Origin: a virus
Reading direction: 5' to 3' (one strand)
Virus record (IMG/VR): IMGVR_UViG_3300023184_002232
Coordinates: 1 to 30,788 of that record
Length of the DNA stretch: 30,788 bases
Shown here one piece after another: positions 1 to 8,345 of the stretch; the first letter of the stretch is position 1, and every line of letters begins with the position of its first letter. Made by a program: the position numbers and the translations under genes. The notes under the pieces were generated by a model that worked only from the letters and a program-made list of their open reading frames with translations, ran no database searches and had not been told where the DNA came from.

Positions 1-2795
1 TAGCAGAACCCATAGTAAATGCCACATTATCTGGCACACTTACATAACTCGTAGTCCCATTAAAGTAGGCTGACGCACCATATGTTGCGGCGCTATATGC
101 TGCTGTGAGGCTAGTGAAACCAAACGGGTTTACGGTCCTTGGTTTAACATTATCAAAAGCTGTTAAGGCAAAATTATTGGTTGAGTTGTCTACAAAGGTT
201 GGGCTTTGCAGGGTTAACAAGCTGGTAGCTGTACCTGTAACGGCTGCAATGTTTGTACCCGCAGCCTGTGTGGCTGTTAGTGGTGCTGTGGGCGGTGTGA
301 ATGTGCCAGTGTAAACGGCTACACCTTTTACAATACGCACATTACTGATATAACCCAAGAAGTCATTAACAGTAGTACCATACTGTCTACCAATATACGT
401 TACAGCAGCAGCATAATTTCTAGTGTCAGCAACAGATGCCTCTTGCGCACCATTAATAAACAATTTAGTGGTGCCAGAAATTCTTACTGCTGCTACATGA
501 ACCCACTGGTTTACTGCTAATGCATTTGTACTAGTCAACCAAACACTTGTGCCATCAAATATGTTTAAATTACCGTTACCTGTTATAAAGAACAGTATGC
601 GAGTGCCTGCACCGGCCTCACTATCAACAATACCTCTTTGAACACCAGTGTCTGTTCTGTAAATCCAACATTCAACAGTAAAGTCGCCTGTACCAAACCC
701 CAATACAGCATTGCTAGGCACAGTTAAGTAATCACCTGTACCATCAAAGTAAGCACTGTGCGTGATTGCTGTTTGTGTCTGTGGGCTGAATGGTGAAAAC
801 CGTTGAACGATTGGTGTACCAATTAAGGAAGTTATAGCAAATGCGTTAACGCTATTATCTACAAAACCATTACTTTGACAAGTTAATAAACTTGTGGCTG
901 AACCGGTAATAGCACTAATATTTGTACCACTAGCCTGTACTGCTGTTAAGGGTGCTGTGGGTACTGTAAAGTTACCGGTATAAACTGCGGTACCTTTAAC
1001 AGCACGAAAATTAGATATGTAGCCCGTAAATGCGTAACTACTACCACCATAATCGCCAATTCTCAAACTAGTGCTAGTTTCATTTGCACCTGAACTTACT
1101 GTCGCACACGATATACCATTAATATACATTGTAATTACGCCACTATTTCTAACTATTGCTAAATGATACCATGAACCAACTGTTAGTCCCAATCCTGCTG
1201 TAGTAGAAGTTAATTCAGTTGCACCATTATTATAGTAAAATCTAACATAATTATTGTACACTTGTACACGGGTACCGTTACTTGCTTGATCAAATAAGTA
1301 ACCATTACTAGCAGAATAACTTACGCTGGGATTATACCACATTTCTATTGTATAATTTCCCGTACCCCAAATAAATGCGCTATTAGCACTAGGACTAATT
1401 GAAGAATTACTATTGCCAAAGTAGTTTGACCAGTTAGCACCATACGGGCTACTAGTGCCAGCACTGGTATTACCTGCACGAGTAACAGCAAAGGTATTAG
1501 TACTTGAGTCTAGGAACATGCTGTTGCTGGCTGGCTGATTTGTTTGCAGGGTTAACAGACTGGTTCCGGTTATGGCAGTTAGTGGTGCTGTGGGCGGGGT
1601 GAATGCTGAGGTGTAGACTGCTGTACCTTTGACAATACGAGCATTGCTAATGTAGCCATTTGTATACTCAAAATTACCCGCACCATTTCTACCTATAGCT
1701 ACAGTTTGGGCAGAATCAGTCATTGCTAATGCCGCCATATTAAGATCGATGCCTTTAACCCCGTCAACATACACATTAACTGTTGCACCATTGCGAACAC
1801 CAGCAACGTGATACCATCTGCCAACTGTTGGTGCTGTAGCAAAAGTAGAGAAATACATAACTCCAGCATAACCAATTCCTGTGCTAAACTGTGTCGAGCT
1901 GTTTATACCAAGTGTAAAACTCATGGAGGCAGCACTACCTGCAGCATCACAAGTTCCTATAAAAATTTGTTGGGCCGTACTATTTAAGTATACCCAGCAC
2001 TCTAGTGTATAATTTCCAGAACCCATAGTAAATGCCACATTATCTGGCACAGTTACATAACTCGTAGTCCCATTAAAGTATGTGCTGCCGTATGCAGCAT
2101 ACTGAGTGTTGGGTACGAATGGGGTTGAGGAACTAATCTTGGTATTGTCGTAGGCTGTTATGGTAAATGCGTTTGAGCTGTTATCAATAAATCTATTACT
2201 TTGGCAGGTTAACAAACTGGTGTTTGCGATTGCAGTTAGTGGTGCTGTAGGAGGGGTGAAGTTGCTGGTGTAGACTGCGGTTCCGTTGACAACACGTAAA
2301 TTAGAAATATACCCTGTATAGTAATAAAGCCCACTATAAGCTAGTGAATACCCAATGGTACTAACTCCGGCAGTACCCCAAGTACCTGCAAAAGCAGTTG
2401 AATTGGATAAAGCACCATTAATATAAAAATACATTGTTCCTGCAGAACGTACAAACGCAACATGTGTCCATGTGTTTAAAGTAACAGTAGCAGAACTAGA
2501 AATACTTACACCAGAATAAAAGGCATTTAATGCACCATCAGCAATACATAGATAAGAAGTACCATTTCCTAATAATATTCTATAACTGCTATTTGCAGTC
2601 ATGTAAACCCAACATTCAACAGTAAAGTCGCCTGTGCTAAAAGAAGATGAAGAACTGCTAGGCACAGTTAGGTAATCGCCAGTACCATCAAAGTAGTTGC
2701 TGTAGTATCCTGGCGTAAAGGGATTAAAATTGTTGGGCCGGGTATCGCCTGCAATGGCGAGTGCAAAATTATTTGTGCTGGCGTCTGTTATGAAT
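1..2795 (-). repeat. Tandem LamG-like modules, about 660 nt each
   Basis: At least four full modules and one partial module repeat inside the adhesin gene, roughly 2795-2196, 2195-1520, 1519-865, 864-193 and 192-1. The boundaries are marked by the recurring linker that encodes LLTCQS..DNS..F. A stretch at 4-69 matches 2017-2082 with one mismatch in 66 bases, in the same reading frame. A second shared segment occurs at ~665 and ~2609. Confidence 0.85.
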
Positions 2796-3742
2796 GTTTC
2801 TGTGCTGGCACTACCACTCAGCAGCAGTGTGTTGTACATTACATACTGATCTGTAGCTACACTCACGGTCCAGGTAATGGTAGCAGTGGCAGTTCTACCA
2901 GTAGTGGCTGCTGTAGCTGTAAATGTAGTAGCTGTAACAGCTGCTACTGTAGGTGTTCCAGTAACTGCGGATCCCACAATACTTAATCCGGCGGGTAGTG
3001 CAGTTGAAGTGTATGAAATGGTTTTACCAGCAGCACTGGTTGCTGTTAGTGCAGTGCTTGAAGCTGTGTTCTGCTCTAGCGTAACGCTTGTGTTAGCCAT
3101 AGTCACAACATCAGTGTTTATGGTTAAACTAAAGCTGGCAGAGGTACTGTCTTGCAGTTGAGCATCAGTTGCCTTTATGGTAAATGTATATGTTGTATTA
3201 CTTGCCGTAGCTGAAGCTGTACCAGTTAGTTCACCTGTACTGCTATTTAACACTGCACCGGCTGGCAGTGTGCCACTGGCTAGTGTGTAGACTATGGGCG
3301 CGTCTCCACCTGTAGTTACCAACACACCAGTTGCAATACTGTTGGTTTCGTATGTGCTAGCAGGACTAATTGCTGTAGTTGTCCAAACGGGTGTGCCACT
3401 GTATACCAGGCCAGGAATGTAGATTGCAGTGCCACCATCTGGGTTTAATACGTAGATGGCATATGTAGCTGCAGTTTTTGCAGGAGCCGTAAATGTCAGG
3501 GTATTTGCGTTAACGTATGCAGTAGTAACAGCACTACCGCCCAGTGTAATGATGGCACCTGATATAAAACCAGTACCGTTTATTTGTACGGTTTGCCCAC
3601 CCGCTATGTCTACAGCTGTATCATCCACAATAGCTGACGCAATAAGTATGTTGATGCTGTTGATAACAGGCGCTAGTGGAATACTTGCATTAATTACACT
3701 AGTTCTAGTAACTGTGTCATTTTTAACTGAAACTATGCTCAT
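1..3742 (-). CDS. Giant Ig-like/LamG-repeat tail adhesin, 3' end outside window
   Basis: The frame stays open from the ATG at 3742 to base 1, so at least 1,247 codons are present and the C-terminus is missing. The start overlaps the stop of the preceding gene (ATGA, 3739-3742), and upstream Shine-Dalgarno (SD) complementarity is weak, suggesting translational coupling. An IPT/TIG-like domain lies at residues ~25-110 (VQINGTGF, AIYVLNPDGG). Two putative Ig-like domains of the He_PIG type follow at ~110-205 and ~206-300 (GTLPAGAVLNSSTGELTGTA; ALPAGLSIVGSAVTGTP). Concanavalin A/LamG-like modules of ~220 aa then repeat, each with YFDGTGDYLTVP, DFTVECWVY, a YINGA-type strand and YISNLRVVNGTAVYT. 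They are joined by a TPPTAPLTA...SLLTCQSN..DNS linker. LamG folds usually bind carbohydrate, so a receptor-binding fibre is likely; that role is inferred. No intramolecular chaperone or peptidase is visible in the part present. Confidence 0.88.
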   Translation of the reverse strand, partial: MSIVSVKNDTVTRTSVINASIPLAPVINSINILIASAIVDDTAVDIAGGQTVQINGTGFISGAIITLGGSAVTTAYVNANTLTFTAPAKTAATYAIYVLNPDGGTAIYIPGLVYSGTPVWTTTAISPASTYETNSIATGVLVTTGGDAPIVYTLASGTLPAGAVLNSSTGELTGTASATASNTTYTFTIKATDAQLQDSTSASFSLTINTDVVTMANTSVTLEQNTASSTALTATSAAGKTISYTSTALPAGLSIVGSAVTGTPTVAAVTATTFTATAATTGRTATATITWTVSVATDQYVMYNTLLLSGSASTETFITDASTNNFALAIAGDTRPNNFNPFTPGYYSNYFDGTGDYLTVPSSSSSSFSTGDFTVECWVYMTANSSYRILLGNGTSYLCIADGALNAFYSGVSISSSATVTLNTWTHVAFVRSAGTMYFYINGALSNSTAFAGTWGTAGVSTIGYSLAYSGLYYYTGYISNLRVVNGTAVYTSNFTPPTAPLTAIANTSLLTCQSNRFIDNSSNAFTITAYDNTKISSSTPFVPNTQYAAYGSTYFNGTTSYVTVPDNVAFTMGSGNYTLECWVYLNSTAQQIFIGTCDAAGSAASMSFTLGINSSTQFSTGIGYAGVMYFSTFATAPTVGRWYHVAGVRNGATVNVYVDGVKGIDLNMAALAMTDSAQTVAIGRNGAGNFEYTNGYISNARIVKGTAVYTSAFTPPTAPLTAITGTSLLTLQTNQPASNSMFLDSSTNTFAVTRAGNTSAGTSSPYGANWSNYFGNSNSSISPSANSAFIWGTGNYTIEMWYNPSVSYSASNGYLFDQASNGTRVQVYNNYVRFYYNNGATELTSTTAGLGLTVGSWYHLAIVRNSGVITMYINGISCATVSSGANETSTSLRIGDYGGSSYAFTGYISNFRAVKGTAVYTGNFTVPTAPLTAVQASGTNISAITGSATSLLTCQSNGFVDNSVNAFAITSLIGTPIVQRFSPFSPQTQTAITHSAYFDGTGDYLTVPSNAVLGFGTGDFTVECWIYRTDTGVQRGIVDSEAGAGTRILFFITGNGNLNIFDGTSVWLTSTNALAVNQWVHVAAVRISGTTKLFINGAQEASVADTRNYAAAVTYIGRQYGTTVNDFLGYISNVRIVKGVAVYTGTFTPPTAPLTATQAAGTNIAAVTGTATSLLTLQSPTFVDNSTNNFALTAFDNVKPRTVNPFGFTSLTAAYSAATYGASAYFNGTTSYVSVPDNVAFTMGSA

Positions 3743-4071
3743 GATATTTCTGAGCCAAACAGGTTAAAACTCACCGTTGTGGTACTGGCTGTTACAGTGA
3801 TTACGTCAGTTGTAGCAAGTGTAATACCAATAGTCATGGTAATGCTGTCATTGGCATTTATGTTGGTATTAAATGCTAGATAGTGTTTAGCAATTTCAGC
3901 AGCTCCAGCAGGTCTTACTGAGATCTTAAATGTTGCTGCTGCTGCTGCCTGATTACATACCACAATGGTACTGCACACTGCTGATGTAGCTGCAGGTACG
4001 GTGTACAGTGTTATTGGTGTAGCTGCGGTTGCCAATACTGTTTGACCTAAAACTTTGTATGCAGTTGCCAT
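3739..4071 (-). CDS. Small conserved phage structural protein (110 aa)
   Basis: A 110-aa beta-rich protein beginning MATAYKVLGQ and ending SFNLFGSEIS. The pattern YKVLGQ, LYTVPAAT, VCNQ, FKISVRPAGA and KHYLAFN resembles a small family of phage virion proteins encoded beside tail-fibre genes. I recognise it from memory and know of no defined biochemical role. It shares a 4-bp ATGA overlap with the giant adhesin downstream, so the two products are probably made in a coupled fashion, and a role in adhesin attachment or assembly is plausible. A GGGAG element lies ~10 nt before the ATG. The gap to the preceding gene is only 6 nt. No membrane segment or signal peptide is seen. Confidence 0.85.
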   Translation of the reverse strand: MATAYKVLGQTVLATAATPITLYTVPAATSAVCSTIVVCNQAAAAATFKISVRPAGAAEIAKHYLAFNTNINANDSITMTIGITLATTDVITVTASTTTVSFNLFGSEIS

Positions 4072-4077
4072 GTTATT

Positions 4078-4272
4078 TTACGCTCCCATTAGTAGAAAAG
4101 AACTTAGTTCTTGTGAAGTAACAACGTTACCGGGTATCCATTTTGATGTTACTGTATCCCATACTAAAGCTTGACCAGCAGTGGGAGCAGCAGTTGTGGT
4201 ATTTACGTCAGACAACCAGTCAATGCTTATGTTGTCCTGCTCTACAGTACTCTGTCTAACTTTTGTAGTCAT
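4078..4272 (-). CDS. Short fibre-linker protein (64 aa)
   Basis: This 64-aa protein has a single recognisable motif, WLSDVNTTTAAPTAGQALVWD followed by SKWIPG. The same LSDV...P..G..LVW....SKW motif is a common joint in phage tail fibres. It recurs in this window in the 103-aa collagen-like protein (QLTDV...VDGSLLVYSTANSKW). Here it stands as a separate gene, with an AAGGAA Shine-Dalgarno 6 nt before the ATG and a 2-nt gap to the preceding stop. It may be a trimming remnant of a larger fibre or a small adaptor that sits between fibres; the sequence does not decide. The short length makes the function uncertain, but its tight packing in the operon supports a real gene. Confidence 0.72.
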   Translation of the reverse strand: MTTKVRQSTVEQDNISIDWLSDVNTTTAAPTAGQALVWDTVTSKWIPGNVVTSQELSSFLLMGA

Positions 4273-4274
4273 TT

Positions 4275-4643
4275 TTATTCCTTGTTAATTTCTACCCATG
4301 CAGCAGTTGGTTCGTCCCACACATACTGTTTGCCGTCTGCTGGAACGGCCACAGGCGCAATCCACCGGCAAGTGCTTTCATCCAATATCCAGCTTGTATA
4401 TGGTTTAGGTGGAATAAAAGCATCTCTGATTTCATCGTAACTGAATCCCACACCAGCGTAGTTTTTACGAAATTTAGCGTTATATGATGTTTGACGCCAC
4501 TTGTAGTGTCCGTTACTCCACAGGGTAAGAAACACTATTCCTCTATCCTCTGATTCTGTGTCACCATCTAGCAGCACATCATTATTTACAACCGCAACGC
4601 TTGTTACGGTGTTATACCTGTCTAATCGTGCAAAATGTGCCAT
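4275..4643 (-). CDS. Small tail-associated protein, FRKNYAG/PPKPY family (122 aa)
   Basis: The protein begins MAHFARLDRYNTVTSVAVVN and carries FRKNYAGVGFSYDEIRDAF, IPPKPYTSWILDE and a C-terminal WDEPTAAWVEI. This pattern matches, from memory, a small protein common in T4-like cyanophages and other aquatic phages and usually placed beside tail fibres; I know of no proven function. I chose the ATG at 4643 rather than an in-frame start at 4691. It puts an AGGAA element 5 nt upstream, on top of the previous gene's stop, and gives the conserved MAHFA start. The two tryptophan-rich ends (SWILDESTCRW, WDEPTAAW) look like a short duplicated motif. Confidence 0.86.
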   Translation of the reverse strand: MAHFARLDRYNTVTSVAVVNNDVLLDGDTESEDRGIVFLTLWSNGHYKWRQTSYNAKFRKNYAGVGFSYDEIRDAFIPPKPYTSWILDESTCRWIAPVAVPADGKQYVWDEPTAAWVEINKE

Positions 4644-4650
4644 AGTATTC

Positions 4651-6375
4651 CTAGAAGGTAATTGAACCGTTGCCAGTAAATCGATATACACGGTACGTGG
4701 TGCTAATAACGCTTATATCAGGACTACCTGTAGTAGCTGAAGCTGTTATGCTATAGGGTACTCTGATAATGACAACGCCTGAGCCGCCTGCAAAACCGCC
4801 AAGGCTATAATCAGCATTGGCACCTCCACCACCGCCAGTATTTGCAGTGCCAGCAGTGCTCTCGTTACCACCGCCACCTAGACCACCTACAGAGGCTGTA
4901 TTTCTTGACCAGCCAGCACCACCACCTGCATAGTATGTAAGTGAACCAGTAAGAATACTAGATTGAACACCTACGCCACCTGCACCTGTAGTTCCACTAC
5001 CACCTGATCCAACACCACCTGCACCGCCACCGCCGCCAGCAATATTGAGACTTGGATCACCTGCACCACCGGCATATCCTTGTACTGGGCTGGTTACAGG
5101 AGAGGATATACCTCCAGCAGTTGATCCAAAAATGCCGTCACCATAGTAACCTCCACCACCACCTGAACCACCATTGCCACCAACCATGGTTCCACTGCTA
5201 GAGCCTGTTCCTCCATAGCCACCGCCAGTGGCTGTAATTGTGCTAAAAACTGAATCCTGACCTACGTTACCCCTAGTATTTACAGCACCACCAGTTCCGC
5301 CTGATCCAACTGTTACAGAATAATTTGTTGCAGGTAGTAGAGTTAGTGATCCTGTTCTATAACCTCCAGCACCGCCACCACCACCACTACTGCCTCCGGC
5401 ACCACCACCACCAGCAACTACCAGGTATTCTGTACTTACTAGTGAACTGATCAAATAAAAGGTTACTGTGCCTGTACCAGCTGTAAATGTATAGATGAGG
5501 TAGTCGCCTGAACTAGTTGAGGAACTTGTTAGTCCTGCTGAAACAACAGCAGTGTAGGTATTGGGTATTTTAAGTACAACAACGCCTGAACCACCCGCAG
5601 CACCTGCACCTACATCAGTATTACCACCACCGCCACCGCCACCGCCTGTATTAACACTACCCGCAACTGCGGCTGTTGTTGGGTAAATCTGTCCAGCACC
5701 TCCGCCACCTGTTCCTCCTGCAGCACCAGCACCGTTACCGCTACCACCTCCACCGCCAGCATAGTATGTTGCAGTGCCAGATATACTTGACTGTAATCCC
5801 GCACCTCCAGTACCCAGATTAGCAGACTGACCTACTGCGCCAGCGCCACCACCACCAGCACCTGCGTACGGGGCAGCATTTGCAGAACTGCTAGTATTTC
5901 CACCGGCAAATCCTTGTCCTGCAATAGCAGTGCCACCAGTAGATGCTCCAGTCCAAGCACCGGCTCCTCCTCCCGAACCACCGCTAGTTGCCGCATTGCC
6001 TGGATATGCGCCTCCGCCTCCTCCGCCTGTGGACGTAATAGTACTGAATACAGAATTAGCACCACTACCCCCCGTACCTCGACCCGTACCAGCAGCACCT
6101 CCAGCACCAACAGTTACTGTTAATGCAGTACTAGGCACTAACACAAAACCACTGGCAGTTAGCAATCCACCTGCTCCACCACCACCTGCGTTGCAGCCAC
6201 CACCGCCACCACCACCAGCAACTACCAGATATTCCAGTACTGGAATATATCCAGGCCACAGGTTAGCAGTAGCACCCTGCATTTGTTCATTGGTGCGCCA
6301 TAGGCCAGCAGCAGCCGCAGTACTGATTGCTGCTGCCGTTGCTGATAGTATGGAGCCACGATATCTGGTAGACAT
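4651..6375 (-). CDS. Tail protein with two glycine-rich adhesin domains (574 aa)
   Basis: A short N-terminal head (RYRGSILSATAAAIS, LWRTNEQMQ, LWPGY; residues 1-45) resembles a leader found on many phage Gly-rich tail proteins. Two tandem Gly-rich domains follow, at ~46-310 and ~312-560. Each opens with EYLVVAGGGG and closes with GGSGVV(V/I)-type strands (GGSGVVVLKIPNTY; GGSGVVIIRVPYS) and a tail that ends YTFTAGTGTVTF or YRFTGNGSITF. Runs such as GGGGGGG and YYAGGG suggest a polyglycine-II-like sandwich, as known for the gp38 adhesin of T4-like phage S16. That structural parallel is inference. Its start overlaps the preceding stop as TAATG, pointing to coupled translation. Likely role: distal adhesin or receptor-contact protein of the tail. 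Confidence 0.86.
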   Translation of the reverse strand: MSTRYRGSILSATAAAISTAAAAGLWRTNEQMQGATANLWPGYIPVLEYLVVAGGGGGGGCNAGGGGAGGLLTASGFVLVPSTALTVTVGAGGAAGTGRGTGGSGANSVFSTITSTGGGGGGAYPGNAATSGGSGGGAGAWTGASTGGTAIAGQGFAGGNTSSSANAAPYAGAGGGGAGAVGQSANLGTGGAGLQSSISGTATYYAGGGGGSGNGAGAAGGTGGGGAGQIYPTTAAVAGSVNTGGGGGGGGNTDVGAGAAGGSGVVVLKIPNTYTAVVSAGLTSSSTSSGDYLIYTFTAGTGTVTFYLISSLVSTEYLVVAGGGGAGGSSGGGGGAGGYRTGSLTLLPATNYSVTVGSGGTGGAVNTRGNVGQDSVFSTITATGGGYGGTGSSSGTMVGGNGGSGGGGGYYGDGIFGSTAGGISSPVTSPVQGYAGGAGDPSLNIAGGGGGAGGVGSGGSGTTGAGGVGVQSSILTGSLTYYAGGGAGWSRNTASVGGLGGGGNESTAGTANTGGGGGANADYSLGGFAGGSGVVIIRVPYSITASATTGSPDISVISTTYRVYRFTGNGSITF

Positions 6376-7178
6376 TAGGTTATTGCCTCATAGCTTGCGG
6401 TTAGTTCAACGGCACTTGCAGTGCCCACAGTTACAGTAACAGACTGAGCTTCACCCAAGTAGAAACTGGTGCTCTTGTCAACCACAATTACTGCTGCATT
6501 AGCTGGTACTGGCAGTTGATAAACTAATCTGTAGTTAGTGCCTGAGCCAGTTGCAGCGCTGTTAATAGCTACCGTAACTGTTGCTGCTGTGCCTGTTACA
6601 TTAGCTGCAACAATATTGTCAATTTTATGAATTGTGCCTGCAGCAGGAGTAAGTGTGGTCCAAACTGCATTAGCTAAACTAATGGCAGTAGATGCAACAG
6701 TTTGTGTACTGCTAACAGTGTAAGTACCTGTTTGTCCAGCAGTACTTAAACTTAGTGTGCCACTTACTGCACCAGTAGTAACATTACTAATTGTTATGGT
6801 ACTTGTTGTGGTATTGATAGCGGTTACATAGGTATTGGCTGGAATACCTGAAATAGGCTGCACAAACTGACCAACTGCAATTGCAGCAACAGTGCCTACT
6901 GTATAACTAGTTAGCGCAAGTGTGCTAGATCCTGTAGTTGCTTGCGTAGCAGTGGCAGTAACTACTGCAGTAACTGCTGTTAACTGGTTAGTAACACGTG
7001 TATTGGTTGTTATGCCTGTGCCAGTAATAAAGTGATTGATCGCAATTTTACCAGAAGCTACTGCTGTTACTGTTAAAACAGTGGTGGCAATTGAACCTGT
7101 TAGTGATGCCAATGAAGGAATCAGGTAGTCAGAGACTCCATATATAGAGGTTACGTTTATTATGTTGGGATTTGCCAT
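6375..7178 (-). CDS. Small phage structural protein carrying a nested module insertion (267 aa)
   Basis: The two ends look like one compact protein: MANPNIINVTSIYGVSDYLI at the N-terminus, and VDKSTSFYLGEAQSVTVTVG with ELTASYEAIT at the C-terminus. This pattern is familiar from short (~110-130 aa) phage virion proteins. Residues ~26-165 look inserted. They begin [17 protein letters not shown] and end GTYTVSSTQTVAS, a Thr/Val-rich beta module. Inside it, residues ~78-144 form a second unit (LALTSYTVGTVAAIAVGQ...ISGIPANTYVTAI). An AAGGTG Shine-Dalgarno lies 7 nt before the ATG, and the gene follows the 368-aa fibre by 10 nt. The product probably sits in the tail fibre or baseplate complex; the specific role is unknown. 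Confidence 0.84.
   Translation of the reverse strand: MANPNIINVTSIYGVSDYLIPSLASLTGSIATTVLTVTAVASGKIAINHFITGTGITTNTRVTNQLTAVTAVVTATATQATTGSSTLALTSYTVGTVAAIAVGQFVQPISGIPANTYVTAINTTTSTITISNVTTGAVSGTLSLSTAGQTGTYTVSSTQTVASTAISLANAVWTTLTPAAGTIHKIDNIVAANVTGTAATVTVAINSAATGSGTNYRLVYQLPVPANAAVIVVDKSTSFYLGEAQSVTVTVGTASAVELTASYEAIT
6684..7103 (-). other. Inserted beta-rich module, itself split by a second module
   Basis: Residues ~26-165 of the 267-aa protein. The outer module, [13 protein letters not shown]...GTGI...GTYTVSSTQTVAS, also occurs in the 649-aa putative hub protein at 22425-22625. Its two halves are separated here by an inner unit at ~6747-6947 (AVGQFVQPISGIPANTYVTAI). The boundaries are judged by eye. 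Confidence 0.6.
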
Positions 7179-7188
7179 TTATTACACC

Positions 7189-8295
7189 TTAGGATCCGAA
7201 AATCAATGCCATTGCTATACTCTTACTGATAGCTGCTGAAGAACTTATACCAGTTGCTAACTCTCTTATTTGAATGGTATCATTTAATGCTGGAGCTGTA
7301 ACAAATGTAAGTGTTGTAGTACTTATTGTATAATCTGTAGTAGGCTTTTGAACGACACCGTTCTGAATAACTAATACACTGTCTACTGTACATCCGCTTG
7401 TTACGGTAAAGGCCGTCTGACTACCCGTACCTGTATAATTTCTTGTTAGAGAATTGTTACTTGCACTGGCTCCACCACCTGATCCAGTTGCAGTAGAATT
7501 TATGGTTTGATTAGGCCATGTACCTGTTACTGTGATATTTGTGCCAGCAACAATGCTTGGAGTTGTTGTGCCTGTACCGCCGTTAAGTACTGGTAGCGCT
7601 GTACCTGACAGAGTAATTGCTAGTGTACCACTAGTAGTAATAGGACTACCAGATACCGACAAAAACGCAGGTACAGTAGCAGATACACTAGTAACTGTGC
7701 CACCGCCACTTGCAGTAGAATTTATGGTTTGATTAGGCCATGTGCCTGTTACTGTTACGTTTGTACCAGCAACAATGCCTGGACTAGCAGTTCCTGTACC
7801 ACCATTAGCTACTGCTAGTGTACCAGCAAGAGTAATAGTTCCTGATGTTGTAATTGGACCACCAGATGTGGTTAATCCTGTTGTGCCACCTGATACATTG
7901 ATGCTGGTGACGGTACCATTACCACTTGCAGTAGAATTTACAGTTTGATTAGGCCATGTGCCTGTTACTGTTACGTTTGTACCAGCAACAATGCCTGGAC
8001 TAGCAGTTCCTGTACCACCGTTGGCTACTGCTAGTGTACCTGTCACGCCGGTAGAAAGAGGTAATCCTGTAAGATATGTAGCTGTACCGCTAGCTGGTGT
8101 ACCTAGTGCTCCGCCTGCTACGCTATCATAGTAAGAAGAACTAGCTATACGAGTAATAGTATTACCAGCATTTTTATAGTACAGTATACCATCTTGGTAA
8201 TTTAGGGCTAATTCACCATAATTTAGATCAGTAGTTAAGGGTACCCTTGCAGCTACACTTGATCTTTTAAGTGTAATAGTATTACTAGTTGCCAT
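7189..8295 (-). CDS. Repeat-containing tail fibre protein (368 aa)
   Basis: The N-terminus (NTITLKRSSVAARVPLTTDLN, YGELALNYQDGILYYKN) is a head typical of phage tail fibres and resembles that of the 635-aa fibre (SIKIKRSSTLG..GVGELAY). The middle holds three copies of a ~72-aa unit with VANGGTGT or LNGGTGT, (P)(G/S)IVAGTN(V/I)TVTGTWPNQT and a Gly/Ser/Thr linker. The C-terminal domain (residues ~285-350: NYTGTGSQTAFTV, VLVIQNGVVQKPTTDYTI, LNDTIQIRE) resembles a small beta domain that ends many phage fibres. An AGGAAC Shine-Dalgarno sits 5 nt upstream of the ATG. It is preceded by an 18-bp palindrome and lies 50 nt after the 635-aa fibre gene. Likely a trimeric side-fibre or adhesin subunit. 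Confidence 0.87.
   Translation of the reverse strand: MATSNTITLKRSSVAARVPLTTDLNYGELALNYQDGILYYKNAGNTITRIASSSYYDSVAGGALGTPASGTATYLTGLPLSTGVTGTLAVANGGTGTASPGIVAGTNVTVTGTWPNQTVNSTASGNGTVTSINVSGGTTGLTTSGGPITTSGTITLAGTLAVANGGTGTASPGIVAGTNVTVTGTWPNQTINSTASGGGTVTSVSATVPAFLSVSGSPITTSGTLAITLSGTALPVLNGGTGTTTPSIVAGTNITVTGTWPNQTINSTATGSGGGASASNNSLTRNYTGTGSQTAFTVTSGCTVDSVLVIQNGVVQKPTTDYTISTTTLTFVTAPALNDTIQIRELATGISSSAAISKSIAMALIFGS
7709..8040 (-). repeat. Direct repeats encoding the VANGGTG/TWPNQT unit
   Basis: Positions 7709-7824 and 7925-8040 match over 116 bases with about four mismatches by hand count, at an offset of 216 nt (72 codons, in frame). A more divergent third copy lies at ~7492-7609. Near identity indicates recent duplication or gene conversion. 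Confidence 0.88.
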
Positions 8296-8317
8296 GTTGT
8301 TCCTAATAAGGTATAAG

Positions 8318-8335
8318 CCCTGCTATATAGCAGGG
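8318..8335. other. Perfect 18-bp palindrome between two fibre genes
   Basis: ccctgctatatagcaggg is its own reverse complement and lies in the 50-nt gap between the 635-aa and 368-aa fibre genes. As RNA it could form a 6-bp GC-rich stem. The T-rich tail follows it on the plus strand (tatttttatttt), not on the transcribed minus strand. It is therefore not a convincing terminator for this operon; RNA processing, pausing or an anti-antisense terminator are alternatives. Confidence 0.6.
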
Positions 8336-8345
8336 TATTTTTATT

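Noticed and set aside
8318-8345. Palindrome plus T-rich tract as terminator of the fibre operon
   Set aside because: The T tract follows the stem only on the plus strand, while all genes are on the minus strand.
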